A stretch of DNA of 64,000 nt from Phoronis australis (lineage: Eukaryota > Phoronida > Phoronidae): the NCBI GenBank assembly GCA_002633005.1, contig NMRA01000133.1, forward strand, positions 406,312 through 470,311, in the 5' to 3' direction. The stretch's first letter is position 1. Each line of letters opens with the position of its first letter. A program made the position numbers and the translations under genes. Below, one piece after another: positions 12,001-34,282 of the stretch. The notes beneath the pieces are model-generated. The model searched no databases. It had not been told where the DNA came from and saw only the letters and a program-made list of their open reading frames with translations.

Positions 12001-15000
12001 TCCGCATTCATGTTTGCGAGGATGTGTAGGATGTGTGTAATGTATGAGTCACTGGTGGAGTGACGCGACAAAGAGACGATGGTTAATTAAACTTTACGTG
12101 GCTTTTGAAAAAAGTTTAAGACTGGTCCAGATGTTCTGACACTCAATTATTCCAATCTTCACAAGAACATTTTGTGCCCCCTATTGAGGACATTAAGATA
12201 AATCTCTTGTTGTGCAAAATTATGAGCACATGCCAAAATCAACCTAATGGCAACATAATTAGAGCAGGCATTACAATCAATAGCAGCAATCCCTGTTCAG
12301 CTGTTCATAAATATAAGAAACCTGTCAGAAATGAACATGCTTCTTGTGATTCTGATATGGCAATTCTTCACATATTTCATGGAAATATACTAACAAAACT
12401 GTCATTTTTTCATTTTACAAAGACAAATAATGCGAGTTTGTTTAGCAAATGTTGTTTTCTGAAATCTACGCTCTACAATCCATGCTTGTAGTAGGCTAAA
12501 ATGTTATTAATTTTTACTCTTGTGGAGAAATTTATCAAAATAGAATTTCACTTGTCGGCCATGTTGTATGCTAAGTCAGTGAAGAATTAGAGTATTCGCA
12601 TACCAACCGATCGGGGTCACTTCTAATTCCTAGTTACGAAATGGATTGTAGCGTAATATGATCTCATTGTAGGCAGTGCATTAAAACTTCACATTATTAT
12701 GTGTGTACTTGTTGCAGGGAACAGGTAATAATAGTAATAATACCCACTGCAACATATTCATGGATCAACAACAACTGGTAATTTTATATTTTTCACAAGA
12801 CAAATGTCAATATTAAATTTTCAGTTTTGTTCTGAACTGAACATAACCACTCACAATTTTTTATTTCAATTGCCTCCTCCCTCTCATAGTGATTGTATTG
12901 GAACAGTCCTAAACAGCGTCAGTTAGTGACAGTTGTTTTTTTTTTCTTTGATGTTGACTAGCTCTGCAGCGTGTGCAATTTAGTTGTTAATCAAATTCTG
13001 TCACACGTAATGTCAGGAAGACATTGTCAATGTTTTCCTGGAAACTCTTAGTTGATGTAATTATGAAACCAGTTATGAAAGCACTTGCATAACTGAGGTA
13101 GACGTAACAACTATGGTTGACGTTGTTGGTCATGCCTCTGTCACATGGAATGTCTGCCCTTGACACGGTGAAACAACTGACACTGACCTAGCCAAGATCA
13201 GTGTCTGACGCTAAAAAGCATAGAGATGTCCTTGTCAATATAGAAATTTATTGTGTTGGTTGTATTTTTTTTACTGTTCGGTTACACCTTGTATTTTAGT
13301 ATCATACTTAAAATTAAAATATCAAATTGAAAATTTTTTGAATTTTCATCTTCTGCTGGTGATCTTACGAAATGAATGTAACGGTTGAATGGTTCTGAAT
13401 TTCACTTTTTGTGCAGTTGAAGCCAAAATGAAATTTACGAATGACGCTAATTCATGAACAGACTGCACAGAAAGCAGAAAGTCTTGGGTTCGAGTCTGGT
13501 TTGGCAGAAATCTGTTCAGACTTGTGTTTATTAGGTCGCAAATGACATGCTGACCAGACTTTCAAATGTTTGTGGTTCCCATTTTATTGATACATGTCCA
13601 CTGATGAGACTCATAATTTGTTCTAAACTTTATGAGTCTCATCAGTGGACATGTATCAATTTGTTCTAAACTTGGAAAATCAATATGCAGCTGTTGGGGG
13701 GGGGCTGACACAACATTTCAAGTGTCCAGCCCCAACGATTTGCGCATCCGCTTTGGTTTGTTTTTTAGTCCTCCGTTTATTTTTGCAATATTGCAGTATT
13801 GCAGTAGAAGGTTCAGGCTATCAAGCTGTCTTCAGGCTGCGTGCACACATCTAATGGTTCTTTGGTCAATTGCCCCAGTCGAAATGTTGGGCCCCCTTAT
13901 GCTATCTTAGATCGGCTACTGATTAATTAGCACAAATGAAGATTTTGGTGAAGCACAGTGACTGAGCTGACGTGCAGTTTGAATCTTATGGATTTTTTTG
14001 CCTATTAGCCAGAACCCTTTGTTTTTAGTTTAAACTGTACAATCTTTCTCGTGCCTGTTTTGACACTAAACCAGTGTTTCAATGACTTACATGAAGAGGG
14101 GTGGAAAGCAATTGGAAAAGTTTGGTTGAAGTCATTGATCTCGGTCTGATCACCTCACAGCATTGAAGGCATGCAAGTCTCATGAACCTGGAAAATGATC
14201 GTGAATTCCAGGCACTGAAAATTAAAATTTGTTCACAAAAATCTGTGGTCATAGTTTGAAACAAGCAAGATGGATTCAGAATGGGCCTAGGGAGCCCTCT
14301 ACAGATAAGACCATGAACTGGTGTTGGCATGCAGTTTTAGTGGCAATGCAAACATTTTTCCTTTGATTCTGCAAATGGTATTTCATAATGGGAAGATAAA
14401 TGTTAACTTATGTCCTTAATTGTTCTTCCTTTGAATCAGAACTGCTGAAATTTCACCAATGCTGAGCCATGTTTCATTAGAAATCCCTGACTGCAGAAAA
14501 TGTTTTGAGCTTGTTTGTCTCATGAGGTCCTGACCGTGAACTTGATCTTATCAACATGTAAATGATTCAGATTGTATGAAACATTCAGGCTCTAGTCTCC
14601 CAAATACCTTCACAAAACATTTTGTTTTATTACTAGTTTGCCAATGGGACTATAAAATTTAGATTTTGGTGATTTTTGTGAAAAAAGTCAAAAGTTGCCT
14701 GACACAAAGATAAAGTGATGGTTTTGAAAACTGTTACAATGTTGTTGAAATTTGATCTTGAATATTTCTATCAAAAGAAATTAAGCTATGTGAATGATAC
14801 CTTTCTTTCCTGAAAATGTACCTGTCGTTTTTACTTTAGAAAAACATGGTCACATTGGCCCTATCAATGTCATGTCCATTATAGAGCTGCATTTCGCCCT
14901 GTTTAGCTGGCTAAAATGAAAATCGAATTCGACCTTTATCTCTAATAAAATGGCACAACATTCATTACCATGATAGGATTCCTTTTTTATTACCAACTCA

Positions 15001-15718
15001 AGTTACAGGGAAGAGGTTCATGAGCTATTTTTGAATTTGCAATTTTAGGATTGGCCTACCCCATTACACTGTGAAACGTTGTCTTGAGTTGTTGGTGTTG
15101 TTGATGTTGTTGGTCTTGTTGGTCATGTTGGTCTTGTTGGTGTTGTTGGTCATGTTGGTCTTTTTTGTGTTATTGGTTTTGTTGATGTTCTCGTTGATAA
15201 TGGAAATAGAATCCTACCACGATAAGGAACATTATGAGACTGATATTATGGGACTGATATTATGAGACTGATATCATGAGACTGATATTATGAGACTGAT
15301 ATTAAGAGAGTGATAGCATGAGAGATACTATGAGAGTGATGTTATGAGAGTGGTGTTATGAGACTAATGTTATGAGACTGATGTTATGAGACTGATGTTA
15401 TGAGACTGATGTTATGAGAGTGATGTTATGAGAGTAAAAGGTCTAATTTGATTTATCCTGCTAAACAAGATAGCTTTTCTGCTTTTCAGAAGATATTTGC
15501 TGACTTATGCCAAAGTTTTGTTGATATTTGACTAAATTGCACAGACTTGTTGATAAAGTTATTCATAAGTTGCTCTCCATATCGTGTAGGTTGACAAGTA
15601 TCGAAATGGCAAGAAACGGGTCATCAACTTCTTCATAGGAGAAATTCACAAAGTGACAAGTCGAAGAGCGGAATCGGATGTAGTTGAGCGAATAGTGACA
15701 GAAACTTTACAACGATGA
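1..15718 (+). CDS. GATB: Glutamyl-tRNA(Gln) amidotransferase subunit B, mitochondrial (5' partial)
   Basis: Nine coding exons: 1-45, 540-738, 1821-1943, 2121-2237, 4785-4869, 5961-6180, 6500-6630, 10883-11096 and 15590-15718 (TGA). All splice phases join, giving 420 aa; the N-terminus and start codon lie upstream. As part of the mitochondrial GatCAB complex, the family converts Glu-tRNA(Gln) to Gln-tRNA(Gln). Visible GatB signatures: the opening [18 protein letters not shown], then [29 protein letters not shown] and [19 protein letters not shown] of the catalytic cradle. The last three exons form the GatB/YqeY-type helical tail (VTPSQLADL, then a C-terminal end rich in basic and helical residues). 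The exon 7 donor is a weak gtttgt. The last 46 bp of exon 2 plus its donor are duplicated in tandem just downstream (see 693-834). Introns 4, 7 and 8 are filled with repeats. Identification is firm; exon 7 is the least conserved part. Confidence 0.95.
308..485 (+). mobile_element. MITE (family R3), short copy in GATB intron 1
   Basis: The ends are inverted versions of each other: gcatttcatcgctgtttagc near 317 against ccagttaaacatggtgaaat near 465. The interior (aatagaatcctattgcagta) and two short ttatgaga-type units match the large copy at 14883-15475. Confidence 0.55.
693..834 (+). repeat. 71-bp tandem duplication spanning the GATB exon 2 donor site
   Basis: Copy 1 (693-763) contains the last 46 bp of exon 2, the donor and 25 bp of intron; copy 2 (764 to about 834) repeats it with a few substitutions. 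Both copies keep an identical cag/gtagga donor (GT at 739 and 810). Reading through into copy 2 meets an in-frame TGA soon after the first donor, so only the first donor gives GatB. Confidence 0.9.
1106..1179 (+). mobile_element. tRNA-derived SINE head with complete cloverleaf
   Basis: A cloverleaf can be drawn: acceptor GCCCCGA with TCGGGAC (one C/A mismatch), D-arm after GCTCAGTGG, a 5-bp anticodon stem TCTGC/GCAGA around a 7-nt loop with T33 and anticodon position GGT, and a T-arm GGGTTCAAACCCC. Sequence after it (cgatcttttcagactt...aggtc) is shared with the decayed copy at about 13440-13560, so this is a SINE rather than a working tRNA-Thr gene. Confidence 0.6.
1320..1640 (+). repeat. Dispersed repeat R2, copy 1
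   Basis: Shares gaaaactgtaacagc, acatggtcacatgacccaat and a tail ending atttaactaaatgcatagac with copies at 6775-6950 (reverse), 14690-14880 plus 15484-15565, and 43085-43620. The ORF in it is chance. Confidence 0.6.
3001..4610 (+). repeat. Higher-order repeat R1 with regularly spaced CTCF-like boxes
   Basis: Intron 4 of GATB. Boxes of the form CCACTAGGTGGCGC start at 3021, 3136, 3271, 3553, 3694, 3856, 4001, 4144, 4290 and 4435, with a decayed one near 3420; all are on the plus strand, average step 141 bp. Flanks divide them into three types that cycle C-A-B (about 417-448 bp per cycle). The array ends near 4605 with gacggacggagatgacggcg and tatgtgggcgcataaa. Degenerate reverse copies lie at 9461-10380 and 11200-11750, and a short forward copy at 42880-43080. 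Confidence 0.8.
6775..6950 (-). repeat. Dispersed repeat R2, reverse copy
   Basis: Contains attgggtcatgtgaccatgt, the reverse complement of the R2 core at about 1470-1500. In GATB intron 7. Confidence 0.55.
7227..7462 (-). repeat. Dispersed repeat R4, reverse copy
   Basis: The reverse complement of about 7305-7400 matches 46440-46545 closely, for example ggggttgtttgtaaattagt and tattcacaatttaatgagac. The 78-codon ORF here is therefore repeat sequence. Confidence 0.6.
8185..8255 (+). repeat. Polypyrimidine tract
   Basis: About 70 bp of almost pure C/T (ctctccc-type), in GATB intron 7. ORFs across it are compositional. Confidence 0.8.
9020..9065 (+). repeat. Fragment of the R3 MITE left end
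   Basis: gcattgcgccctgattaact followed by ggttaaaaa matches the left terminus of R3 (gcatttcgccctgtttagct, 14888). The right end is not visible nearby. Confidence 0.4.
9461..10380 (-). repeat. Degenerate R1 repeat, reverse orientation
   Basis: Starts with atgcgcccacatattg and cgtctgtctc, the reverse complement of the R1 right end at about 4560-4610, and contains decayed reverse boxes near 9627, 9877, 9987 and 10363. Short ORFs in it have no family match. Confidence 0.55.
11185..11760 (-). repeat. Degenerate R1 repeat, second reverse block
   Basis: Motifs such as tctgtatcatcagagctcct and atgaaatttg recur, with reverse boxes near 11338, 11484, 11612 and 11730 (gcgccatctaggggcc), spaced about 118-146 bp. 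Located at the start of GATB intron 8. Confidence 0.5.
13440..13585 (+). mobile_element. Decayed tRNA-derived SINE, second copy
   Basis: agcagaaagtcttgggttcg carries the B-box half, followed by tctgttcagactt and aggtc as in the 1106 copy. The A-box half is eroded. Confidence 0.4.
13586..13674. repeat. 31-bp perfect inverted repeat plus duplicated spacer
   Basis: Arms 13586-13616 and 13630-13660 are exact reverse complements, separated by a 13-bp spacer; the spacer region ttgttctaaactt occurs again straight after the second arm (to 13674). Confidence 0.95.
15090..15200 (+). repeat. Imperfect ttggtcttg/ttgatgttg microsatellite
   Basis: T/G-rich triplet and 9-mer repeats inside the R3 copy; translates as Leu/Val-rich low complexity and is not a gene. 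Confidence 0.85.
15229..15437 (+). repeat. 15-bp minisatellite ttatgagactgatat, about 13 units
   Basis: Tandem units of ttatgagactgatat/ttatgagagtgatgt with substitutions. The short R3 copy at 308-485 has only two such units, so the array grew inside the MITE. Confidence 0.9.
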
Positions 15719-15825
15719 TTGATTGAATAGGAAATTAATTCCGTTAGCATTGCCTATTAACCTCACTTCAAGTTGGCAGCTCGTGGGAGTGCAGTTGTTC
15801 TGAAAATAACAATAGTTAGGATCAT

Positions 15826-16240
15826 GTGCCCGGTTGCATGAAACAGTACCAAATAGGGACTCAACTAAGTTCCCTAAATTTACTGTGTATCTGTGGACTC
15901 TTGAAAACGCCAATATTGTCTTTTCTGATATTGTTTTAGGTTCTTTACTAAGTCTTTGGCTTTGATACAAATCAAGAGTGAAGTCCAGTATTGAAAATAA
16001 ATGGGATCTTTTCATGCAATGCCCCCAGTTTAAGGACTAAGTCCCTATTTATTTTCATTGAACTCGGGACTCAGTTTTTAGTTATTTTAGTAGAAAATGT
16101 CATTAGTCAAAAAGGAGCTCATAATGAAGATGAAATGGTAGAAAAAAAGTTAGATCTGTGACTGAAAAGACACATGTATGCAAACTATATAGGTAACTTC
16201 GGTGAGTCCCTACTTGGGACTGTTTTATGCAACTGGGCAT
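15826..16240. mobile_element. Non-autonomous DNA transposon with about 40-bp terminal inverted repeats
   Basis: The left end cggttgcatgaaacagtacc with tagggactcaac mirrors the right end gtgagtccctacttgggact with gttttatgcaac (ends at 15826 and 16240). 415 bp, no coding potential. It starts 108 bp after the GATB stop and holds the only nearby AATAAA. Confidence 0.75.
15996..16001 (+). terminator. Candidate poly(A) signal of GATB
   Basis: AATAAA 278 bp after the GATB TGA. It lies inside the inverted-repeat element at 15826-16240, so the 3' end of GATB may be supplied by a transposon; no other canonical hexamer was noticed between stop and element. Confidence 0.3.
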
Positions 16241-19200
16241 TGGGGTTACATTGTGCCTGTTTATTTTTGGCATAGGAATGCACCTGTAAACCAGTATATC
16301 TACTCTATGGTCACCAAAGGAAGGACCCCATTTATTGGGAGTTTTGGTGAATTTTAAGTCAAAAATTGAAATTTTTGTAGAGAATGTGGCTGCGAAAAAT
16401 CCACCCGAGTGGGGCATGCTTGTATTCATCTGGGTGTACCCACTGGTTAGAATCTGTTATACACTTGTGAGTCAGCTTGTTAAGGTGCCTCGAGATAACA
16501 ATCAATGGAAGTCGGTGACTTTGACATTATTATTATTATGTTAGAGTAGCGGGTTATTGAGTAACACTAAAGTCAATAACACTAAGATACAGATTTCTGC
16601 TCTCTGGCCATTGTGTAAGAGATTCATTTCTTTAGGAAACGGAAATTCTGTCTTTTGGAATCTTTTTATTACCTGCCACAAACGGAGGTGTAAGTGCAGC
16701 ATAATTCTTTGTCAAATAATTGTCGTGTAATTTAACATGCGCCTGTATTCTATATTTTATTTGCTCATGTGCATGTATAATTGAAGAGGCCTATTGTTGA
16801 GTCGTGTGTAAGTTTCAGCAGACGTGCAGTGAGCAAGGCACTTTGAGCCAATGCGTCATATTGTACAGACACTGAGAGATGTAATTCAACTTGGAATGGT
16901 GAAATGGAACTTAGAACGTGTCAAAATGGAGCTTTGTTTGTGCCCATTCCAAAATAAAATTTCTTATTTTCCGAACGACGCTCAACTACAAGGGGGTTGT
17001 GTAGGGGGTGTTGTTTGTGATTTTGATATTGGTAAATTTTCTGAAATTTTTGTATTGAAATGGAGATTTTATTTTGAGAATTGGTTGTCGAATATAAGTC
17101 TGATATCCTAAAAGCATACTGCAAATTTGCAGTAAATAGGCAGACGATTTCAAGTGCAGAGTGTCAAAGTTATTGGCAGGTGCCTCGGGAGTTTGATTTA
17201 AAGGTTTTTCCCAAGTTTTAAGCTGGTAAATTTGTCCCTGGATATATGGCTCGTATGTGTTCAAGCAGCTGGTTTTATTGTGGTGAAAATAGACTGGTGC
17301 ATTCAAATCTCATAGCACTGCATCAAGTTTCTGCCAGATTTGTGGCATTGTTTCACTATAAATTGATGGCTAAGCAATTTCTTTTCAAAAACTTGCAAAG
17401 GCATCAAATCTTTAGAAAATTCAACTGGTGCACACATGTTCCCACCATATATTTCTGCATAGAGTTTTGGCACGAAAATGAAAAAAAAAAACAATATGGT
17501 ACCTTTTCCGTCTCAACAAGACATCAAACGTCCACACTGAACTGATTGGTCATAAAAAGTCAACAGGAACCCATCTCATGGTTACACAATTCATTTTTAT
17601 TTCATCATCAACATAAGAACAATTTGTCATGTATTAATACCAAGAAACATTATTACATTAAACAACATAACCTAAAAGACCTCTTCAATTTGAAACGGAA
17701 TAAATTGTTAAATTTTCACAATTCTCAATTTGAAGTGACCAAACATTGCCTCATGAACACAGCCAAACAATTGGAAAAATTTTCGAAATTCTTTATTGTA
17801 CTTCAAAATTACATATGGAGTGTGCTACCAGAACGTACATCCAGAAAAATAAAGCTGGTACCCGAAACTCTCATGTTAAGCATTTCTGTCATCAAGCGGC
17901 CTTAACTCCTTCAAAATGTGAATGCCTGCCCAGTTTAAAAAACGTTAATTTACAGAGTCAACAAGTAATTATCCTGAACACTAATCATAAATAAATAATC
18001 ACAGACCAGACAATATTGTGCTCACTACATACATATCTGCAGTGTCACGTTTGCTGAAGTGAACACAACATGATATCCTAGAAAATATAAATACTACGCC
18101 TCAAAATGAGTTTCAACAACACGATAATTCGTATGAAAATCCGCAACCTGCAACACCTCCATAATTTACATAGATTATGATAATGTAGTAATACAGTTTT
18201 TCTATTCATGTATCAAAGTACTTCTTCAACATCAGCTGCACAAAAACAAAACAAAACACTTGTACATGTAACCTCAACTATGAATGCCCTGACTGATCAC
18301 GATCACTATGGCGACCAACGTCTGTCATCATACTAGGTTCATTTTCTTTCACAATCACTCATAAAACAGCCTACACAAACTTATTAGATACTATCTTAAT
18401 TGGTAACAGATTTATTAAATGCTAACAACACAAATAACGTTTCTCCATAACTATGAGTGTGCCCTAGAATTCCACACTACTGTGCTGTGATAACACTCAT
18501 ACAGAGATTGCGTTTCACAATAAATAACAAATTCAGCACTATCGCGGTGCGATATCATTTTAAAACCAATTCAGTTGCACTTCCAACTATAAAGATAAAC
18601 AAGAAGTTACTAGTAACTAGAGAAAGTTCATTATACGAGAACTGAGTAGGTGTGCCATTCAGGTATTTTCAGCACCACCCTCAATTCGCATAAGATACAT
18701 ACAGAGATTTAAAGCTGTGGGGATTTTGCTTTCTTTTCAATCTTTCCAGTCATCATGCCAATTAGATGACATTCTGAAATGATTTGAGCCAAGAAGTGGA
18801 GCGGTTGTAGGAAGACTCTAAGACATTGTCAGATTTGAGGAATTTTATAGCCAAAATTACCCTTTTCGGCCAGTCCTCTGCCTGTCACATTAAGTTTTTA
18901 GACAGGCTCAGATAATCTGAGAATGAACTTAGTATGACAGATTCTAAAAAATAATAATAACAAGTACACATAATATAAACATAATATAAACCTTTAGTCC
19001 CGTCCACGCACAGACTTTCCCTAGTGCACTAGTGCAACTTGCCCCACTTAAAGAGGAGCGTACATACGCACATATCCGATAACTAGACCAAGGCCAAAGT
19101 TGTCACTCTGTGCATGACAGTAACAGCTGATGAGAATACAGCGCCCAAAAGAAGATCTGGCTACATATAACTGCAACAGATACTTTCTTCCCCCTTGCCC

Positions 19201-20009
19201 CAAGTTTGAGGCCACACAGAGAAGTGACATCAGTGACCCTAGAACAAGTTACCTTTTCTTGATAAGGTGGACTAAGTTGTCACAAGTGGGGCAAAGTGCA
19301 CCCGTTTAAAATGGAGTCCCCGCAGCTCCCAAACCTAGCGACAACTCGTTCCAGGAGTAACTAGTTCTAGGGTAACAGTAGTGTGTTCATGCGAAACTTT
19401 TGATATATTACATTGAATACAGAAAACTACCTCTGACAGAATATTATAAGATGAATACACTAGAAATCACAGGTTCTGTTTAATACTTAAAGCTAACTTA
19501 ATTACTTTTTCTTCCACCAGCTACAGTTCACATCAAACTGAAAAATTTTAACCCCCACATTTCCATTACAGATTGCACAAGTGAGGTTCATTGCTGAGCC
19601 ATTTAGAATTGGCTAGGGCAAGCACAGTGATGTCACACTCTGGCCTTTGACCCAGCCTCCATTGACGAATCAGAAATGATAATTAGCCTCAATGGTATCA
19701 CCAATAAGTTGAAATTGTCTTATTTGCTTAACTTCTAGAATCTTCCTAAGATAGGATTCTGGCAGATTCAACAAACTTTAGTTCAGTGAGTACATTTGAA
19801 CGACTGAGTAGAAGACTATTGAATTATTGCATTGATCTTTTTATGATCAAAGACACGGAGACCTTCCAATCTTAAAAACCATCAAGTTACTGTCCAATTC
19901 CTTCGAATATTCACAAAATAAAAATGACAGCAACCTATAGCTGCAGCTAAACAAAACCAAGAATGCATCATTACTGAACGGATAACAAATCCACCGAGAT
20001 GTCGGTCAA
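16241..20009. other. Convergent intergenic region and probable LONRF 3' UTR
   Basis: No convincing gene. AT-rich; short ORFs (16851, 17246, 17546) have neither splice context nor recognisable domains. The right part, from about 17.6 or 18.4 kb to 20009, is the likely LONRF 3' UTR on the minus strand. Confidence 0.5.
18411..18416 (-). terminator. Candidate poly(A) signal of LONRF
   Basis: AATAAA on the minus strand about 1.6 kb beyond the LONRF stop. A second hexamer lies at 17596-17601, giving a 2.4-kb 3' UTR. The sequence does not decide which is used. Confidence 0.35.
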
Positions 20010-31383
<11,374 letters not shown>

Positions 31384-33579
31384 GATCCACAGTTCACTGA
31401 CTCATTGCTAACAAATCTTTACTTTAAGGTCCAACAGTTCATCACTCAGAGAGTTACATAAAGACACGTGACTGGCAACCTGTCCTCCTATTGGCTAGTT
31501 CAGCGAGCTCTTTCTTCTTTCAGTGTTTCATTGCAACCTGTACCTAAAAATAGTTACGTAAAGCAAAGGTTGTCCTATCCGAAATAATGAAACCATCGCG
31601 AGTCATTGTTCATTGCTTGTGCCGTTCCGGCACTGACTTAAAATGATATAATGGTCCCCAGCTTTATTCGATAGAGTTTAGTAGTGCCAGTAAAGAAAAA
31701 CAAATCGGATACAGTAGTCAGGTACCGTGCGGGTGAAGACAACACCTCTTGGCCATCATAAATGCACATTGCAGTTGAACGTGTTTTCTCCTAACTAAAC
31801 GGAATCCTCAACAAAATGCGATCTATATGAATATATTTATTATAGCCCTAATGACTGGGGTATAGTCTTGAAAAGCGGAAACTAGCTGAACAGAAAAAAC
31901 GATAAATTATATTTTTAGTTGTCATCTTACTTGATTGGCACATCGCTTTTTGGAGTTCGTCTTAACTCGAGTTTCGGAATTTTCAAAGTGAGCATATTAC
32001 AATAGTGCCAATGAAAGCAAGCACAAAGGCGCATGCGCCTTCTTCAGTTTAGCCCCATGCACAGATATCAGAACTTTAATGCAATTTTCCGGAAAATTGC
32101 TCGAGTGTTTCGCACAAAGGCTCATGAATTTCTTCACTCATAGGTGCACTGGCTGCTGTCTTTTGCTTATTCTGAATTTTTATTTGCATAGTTAATATCA
32201 AATTGAAAGCGTGCGGATATTATAGCGCGCGTTTAGGCCATGCACCCATAAGTTAAGCTGCACCTATATCCAGACCTAGGCACTAGTGGCCGGGCTGCAT
32301 GAAATTCACTTGAGTAACAAACAAATCCCAAAAAATATTGAGCGAGCAAATTATAACTCATTCGTTGCAAAACGGTCGACAATGACGGGTATTCGTTTGA
32401 AAAATATTATTAAAAGACAAGAGGAAAGAATAGACAAAAACACACAAATCAAACACCCAGTCACCAGCGCATATAGCTTAACTGAAGTTTTGGGGGTGCA
32501 TCTATGTGAACACTAAAAAAAGACATTATTTCGGCTACAGACACATGGCCTCAATATGTGCACTGATGCGATAGACGACAACATAATCGTCATCGGCACA
32601 CCGCCAATTAAACCAACCCGGGGCAACCGCACATGTGAGGTAACATAAAGATAAACAAAAAAGAACATTACTTGCTCTATCTCGATTTTTGAACCTTGAG
32701 TGCATAGACCTACCGCTGCATACATACACCCATGCAGACGATATAGTTGATCGGTAACACGGCAAACAATCATTGATTTTTCAATTTATACATTTCAACA
32801 TGCAAAGTACTATTTTATCATTAGAAACAACAGCTCATATGAAGCAAGAAAAATTTCTACATGAAAGTTACCCGAGTGAGTTTTCACCACACGAAAACCT
32901 TGGCGGCACCCTTACTTCATTCGAATGCAGCCAAAATGTAGCCAACAATGTTCGATAGCAGTGAGATCGAAATTCCATTTGGGCCTTCAAATCACTGATA
33001 TATATCCAATAGCAACTTACATAAATCGCGCCGTTAGAAGCTTTACATAAATGTTATATCTGCACTGTAATCCTGCTGTGCGTGAATGTCATGCACTATT
33101 GTCAATAAACATGTATGTTATATAAAAAGTACATTTATTTCGAAAAACCACGAAAGATATATAACATATGAGCAATGCAGTCGAAGGTAAAACGAAACAC
33201 GTATTTGACAACATGATGAAAAGCAGACAGCGTTGGACTCGATGAGAGCGGTAGACAAGGAGTTGAAGTTGTTTGCATAACGCTAAGGCAGGTGGTTTGG
33301 AACAGATAGGCGCCTTCTGGTTTTATCGTTTGAACAAAAGGCGCTATCTTGGAATTACCTACGAAAAATCGCACAAAAATTGTAGATTTACCCCATTTAT
33401 TTCATGGGCAAGCGGAATTTTCATATCAAAGCTCCAGTACCAGGACTATACGTGAGGCAAATCACAATAAATAATGGTTATCCCTTCGTTTATAGGTCAG
33501 CATCGGTGCCACCTACGTTAAAATAGAGGACAACTAAGATATAAAAGGTCTGAGGTCCGAAGTCAGTAATTTGACTGAG

Positions 33580-33693
33580 ATGCCCTCGTCGGCCGGGGCT
33601 TACCCCCATCGTCACAGTCAAGCCTCCTCGGTCGACACAGCTTTCAAGGGCGAAGTGCCCGTCACTAAGCCTGGTTACCTAACTGACGAATAA
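33580..33693 (+). pseudogene. GC-rich small ORF or coding relic, 37 codons
   Basis: An ATG ORF of 37 codons ends in TAA at 33691. The same frame then stays open for 24 further codons (to 33768), so one stop interrupts a 61-codon open stretch. The base composition is much richer in G+C than the flanks and the product is mixed polar (Ser/Ala/Glu/Pro), unlike the low-complexity ORFs nearby. No family is recognised. It could be a small ORF, a decayed exon or a piece of a repeat. Confidence 0.2.
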
Positions 33694-34234
33694 TACGAAG
33701 CTGACGCCATGTCATCATGCCATCCACAGCTGGATGAAGTTCCATCAGTAACTCTAGGATCTCGCTAAAATACAGCCAAAATCACGTGTTCTCGTTTAAA
33801 ATACCCGGCAATATCTCAGGTAAACTCACAGTCCTTGTTTTCAGCGAGGTCCTAGCGTTACTGAACTCGAGACTGGTTCTCAAAACGTTTTCAGTTCCTT
33901 TTGCGAGTGAAGACGTCCGAAAGATCATCGGCCTAATAGAAATAGTCGGTAATACCTGGAAAGTCAGCGCTGATAATGCCTCAGTGGTAATACTTAAAAT
34001 TGTCTCACTGTTTAATTCTGATTTTTCCGCACAATGAACTCGAATAACGTGGCCGAATAAGTCAAGGTTCTTATTTGAACACATTCTGATTAAACCCTGA
34101 TCCAGATTTGACTTGCTTGAGGTGAACTCAATTTTCAAAGAATTCAAATAATGTAATTCAATCTTGCATACACTCAAAACCCGCCGAAACACTACATCCG
34201 AGTAGGATGATAAAGCATAAACAAATGAAAACGA

Positions 34235-34282
34235 ACACACACACAAACACACNCACACACACACACACACACAAACAAACAA
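34235..34282 (+). repeat. (AC)n microsatellite with one unknown base
   Basis: acacac run interrupted by N at 34253 and by caaa variants. Confidence 0.95.

Larger units (their letters stand above)
14690..15565 (+). repeat. R2 repeat interrupted by an expanded R3 MITE
   Basis: R2 sequence (aacatggtcacattggccct) runs to about 14880 and resumes at about 15484 (tttcagaagatatttgctg...gactaaattgcacagactt). Between them sits R3, 14883-15475, with terminal gcatttcgccctgtttagct and cctgctaaacaag. Confidence 0.5.

Noticed and set aside
11938-12100. Third tRNA-derived element (A-box-like tggtgcagtggt)
   Set aside because: The B box is too degenerate (ggtttggtcc) and no second copy was seen.
15071-15265. 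64-codon Leu/Val-rich ORF resembling a membrane protein
   Set aside because: It is a translation of the ttggtcttg microsatellite.
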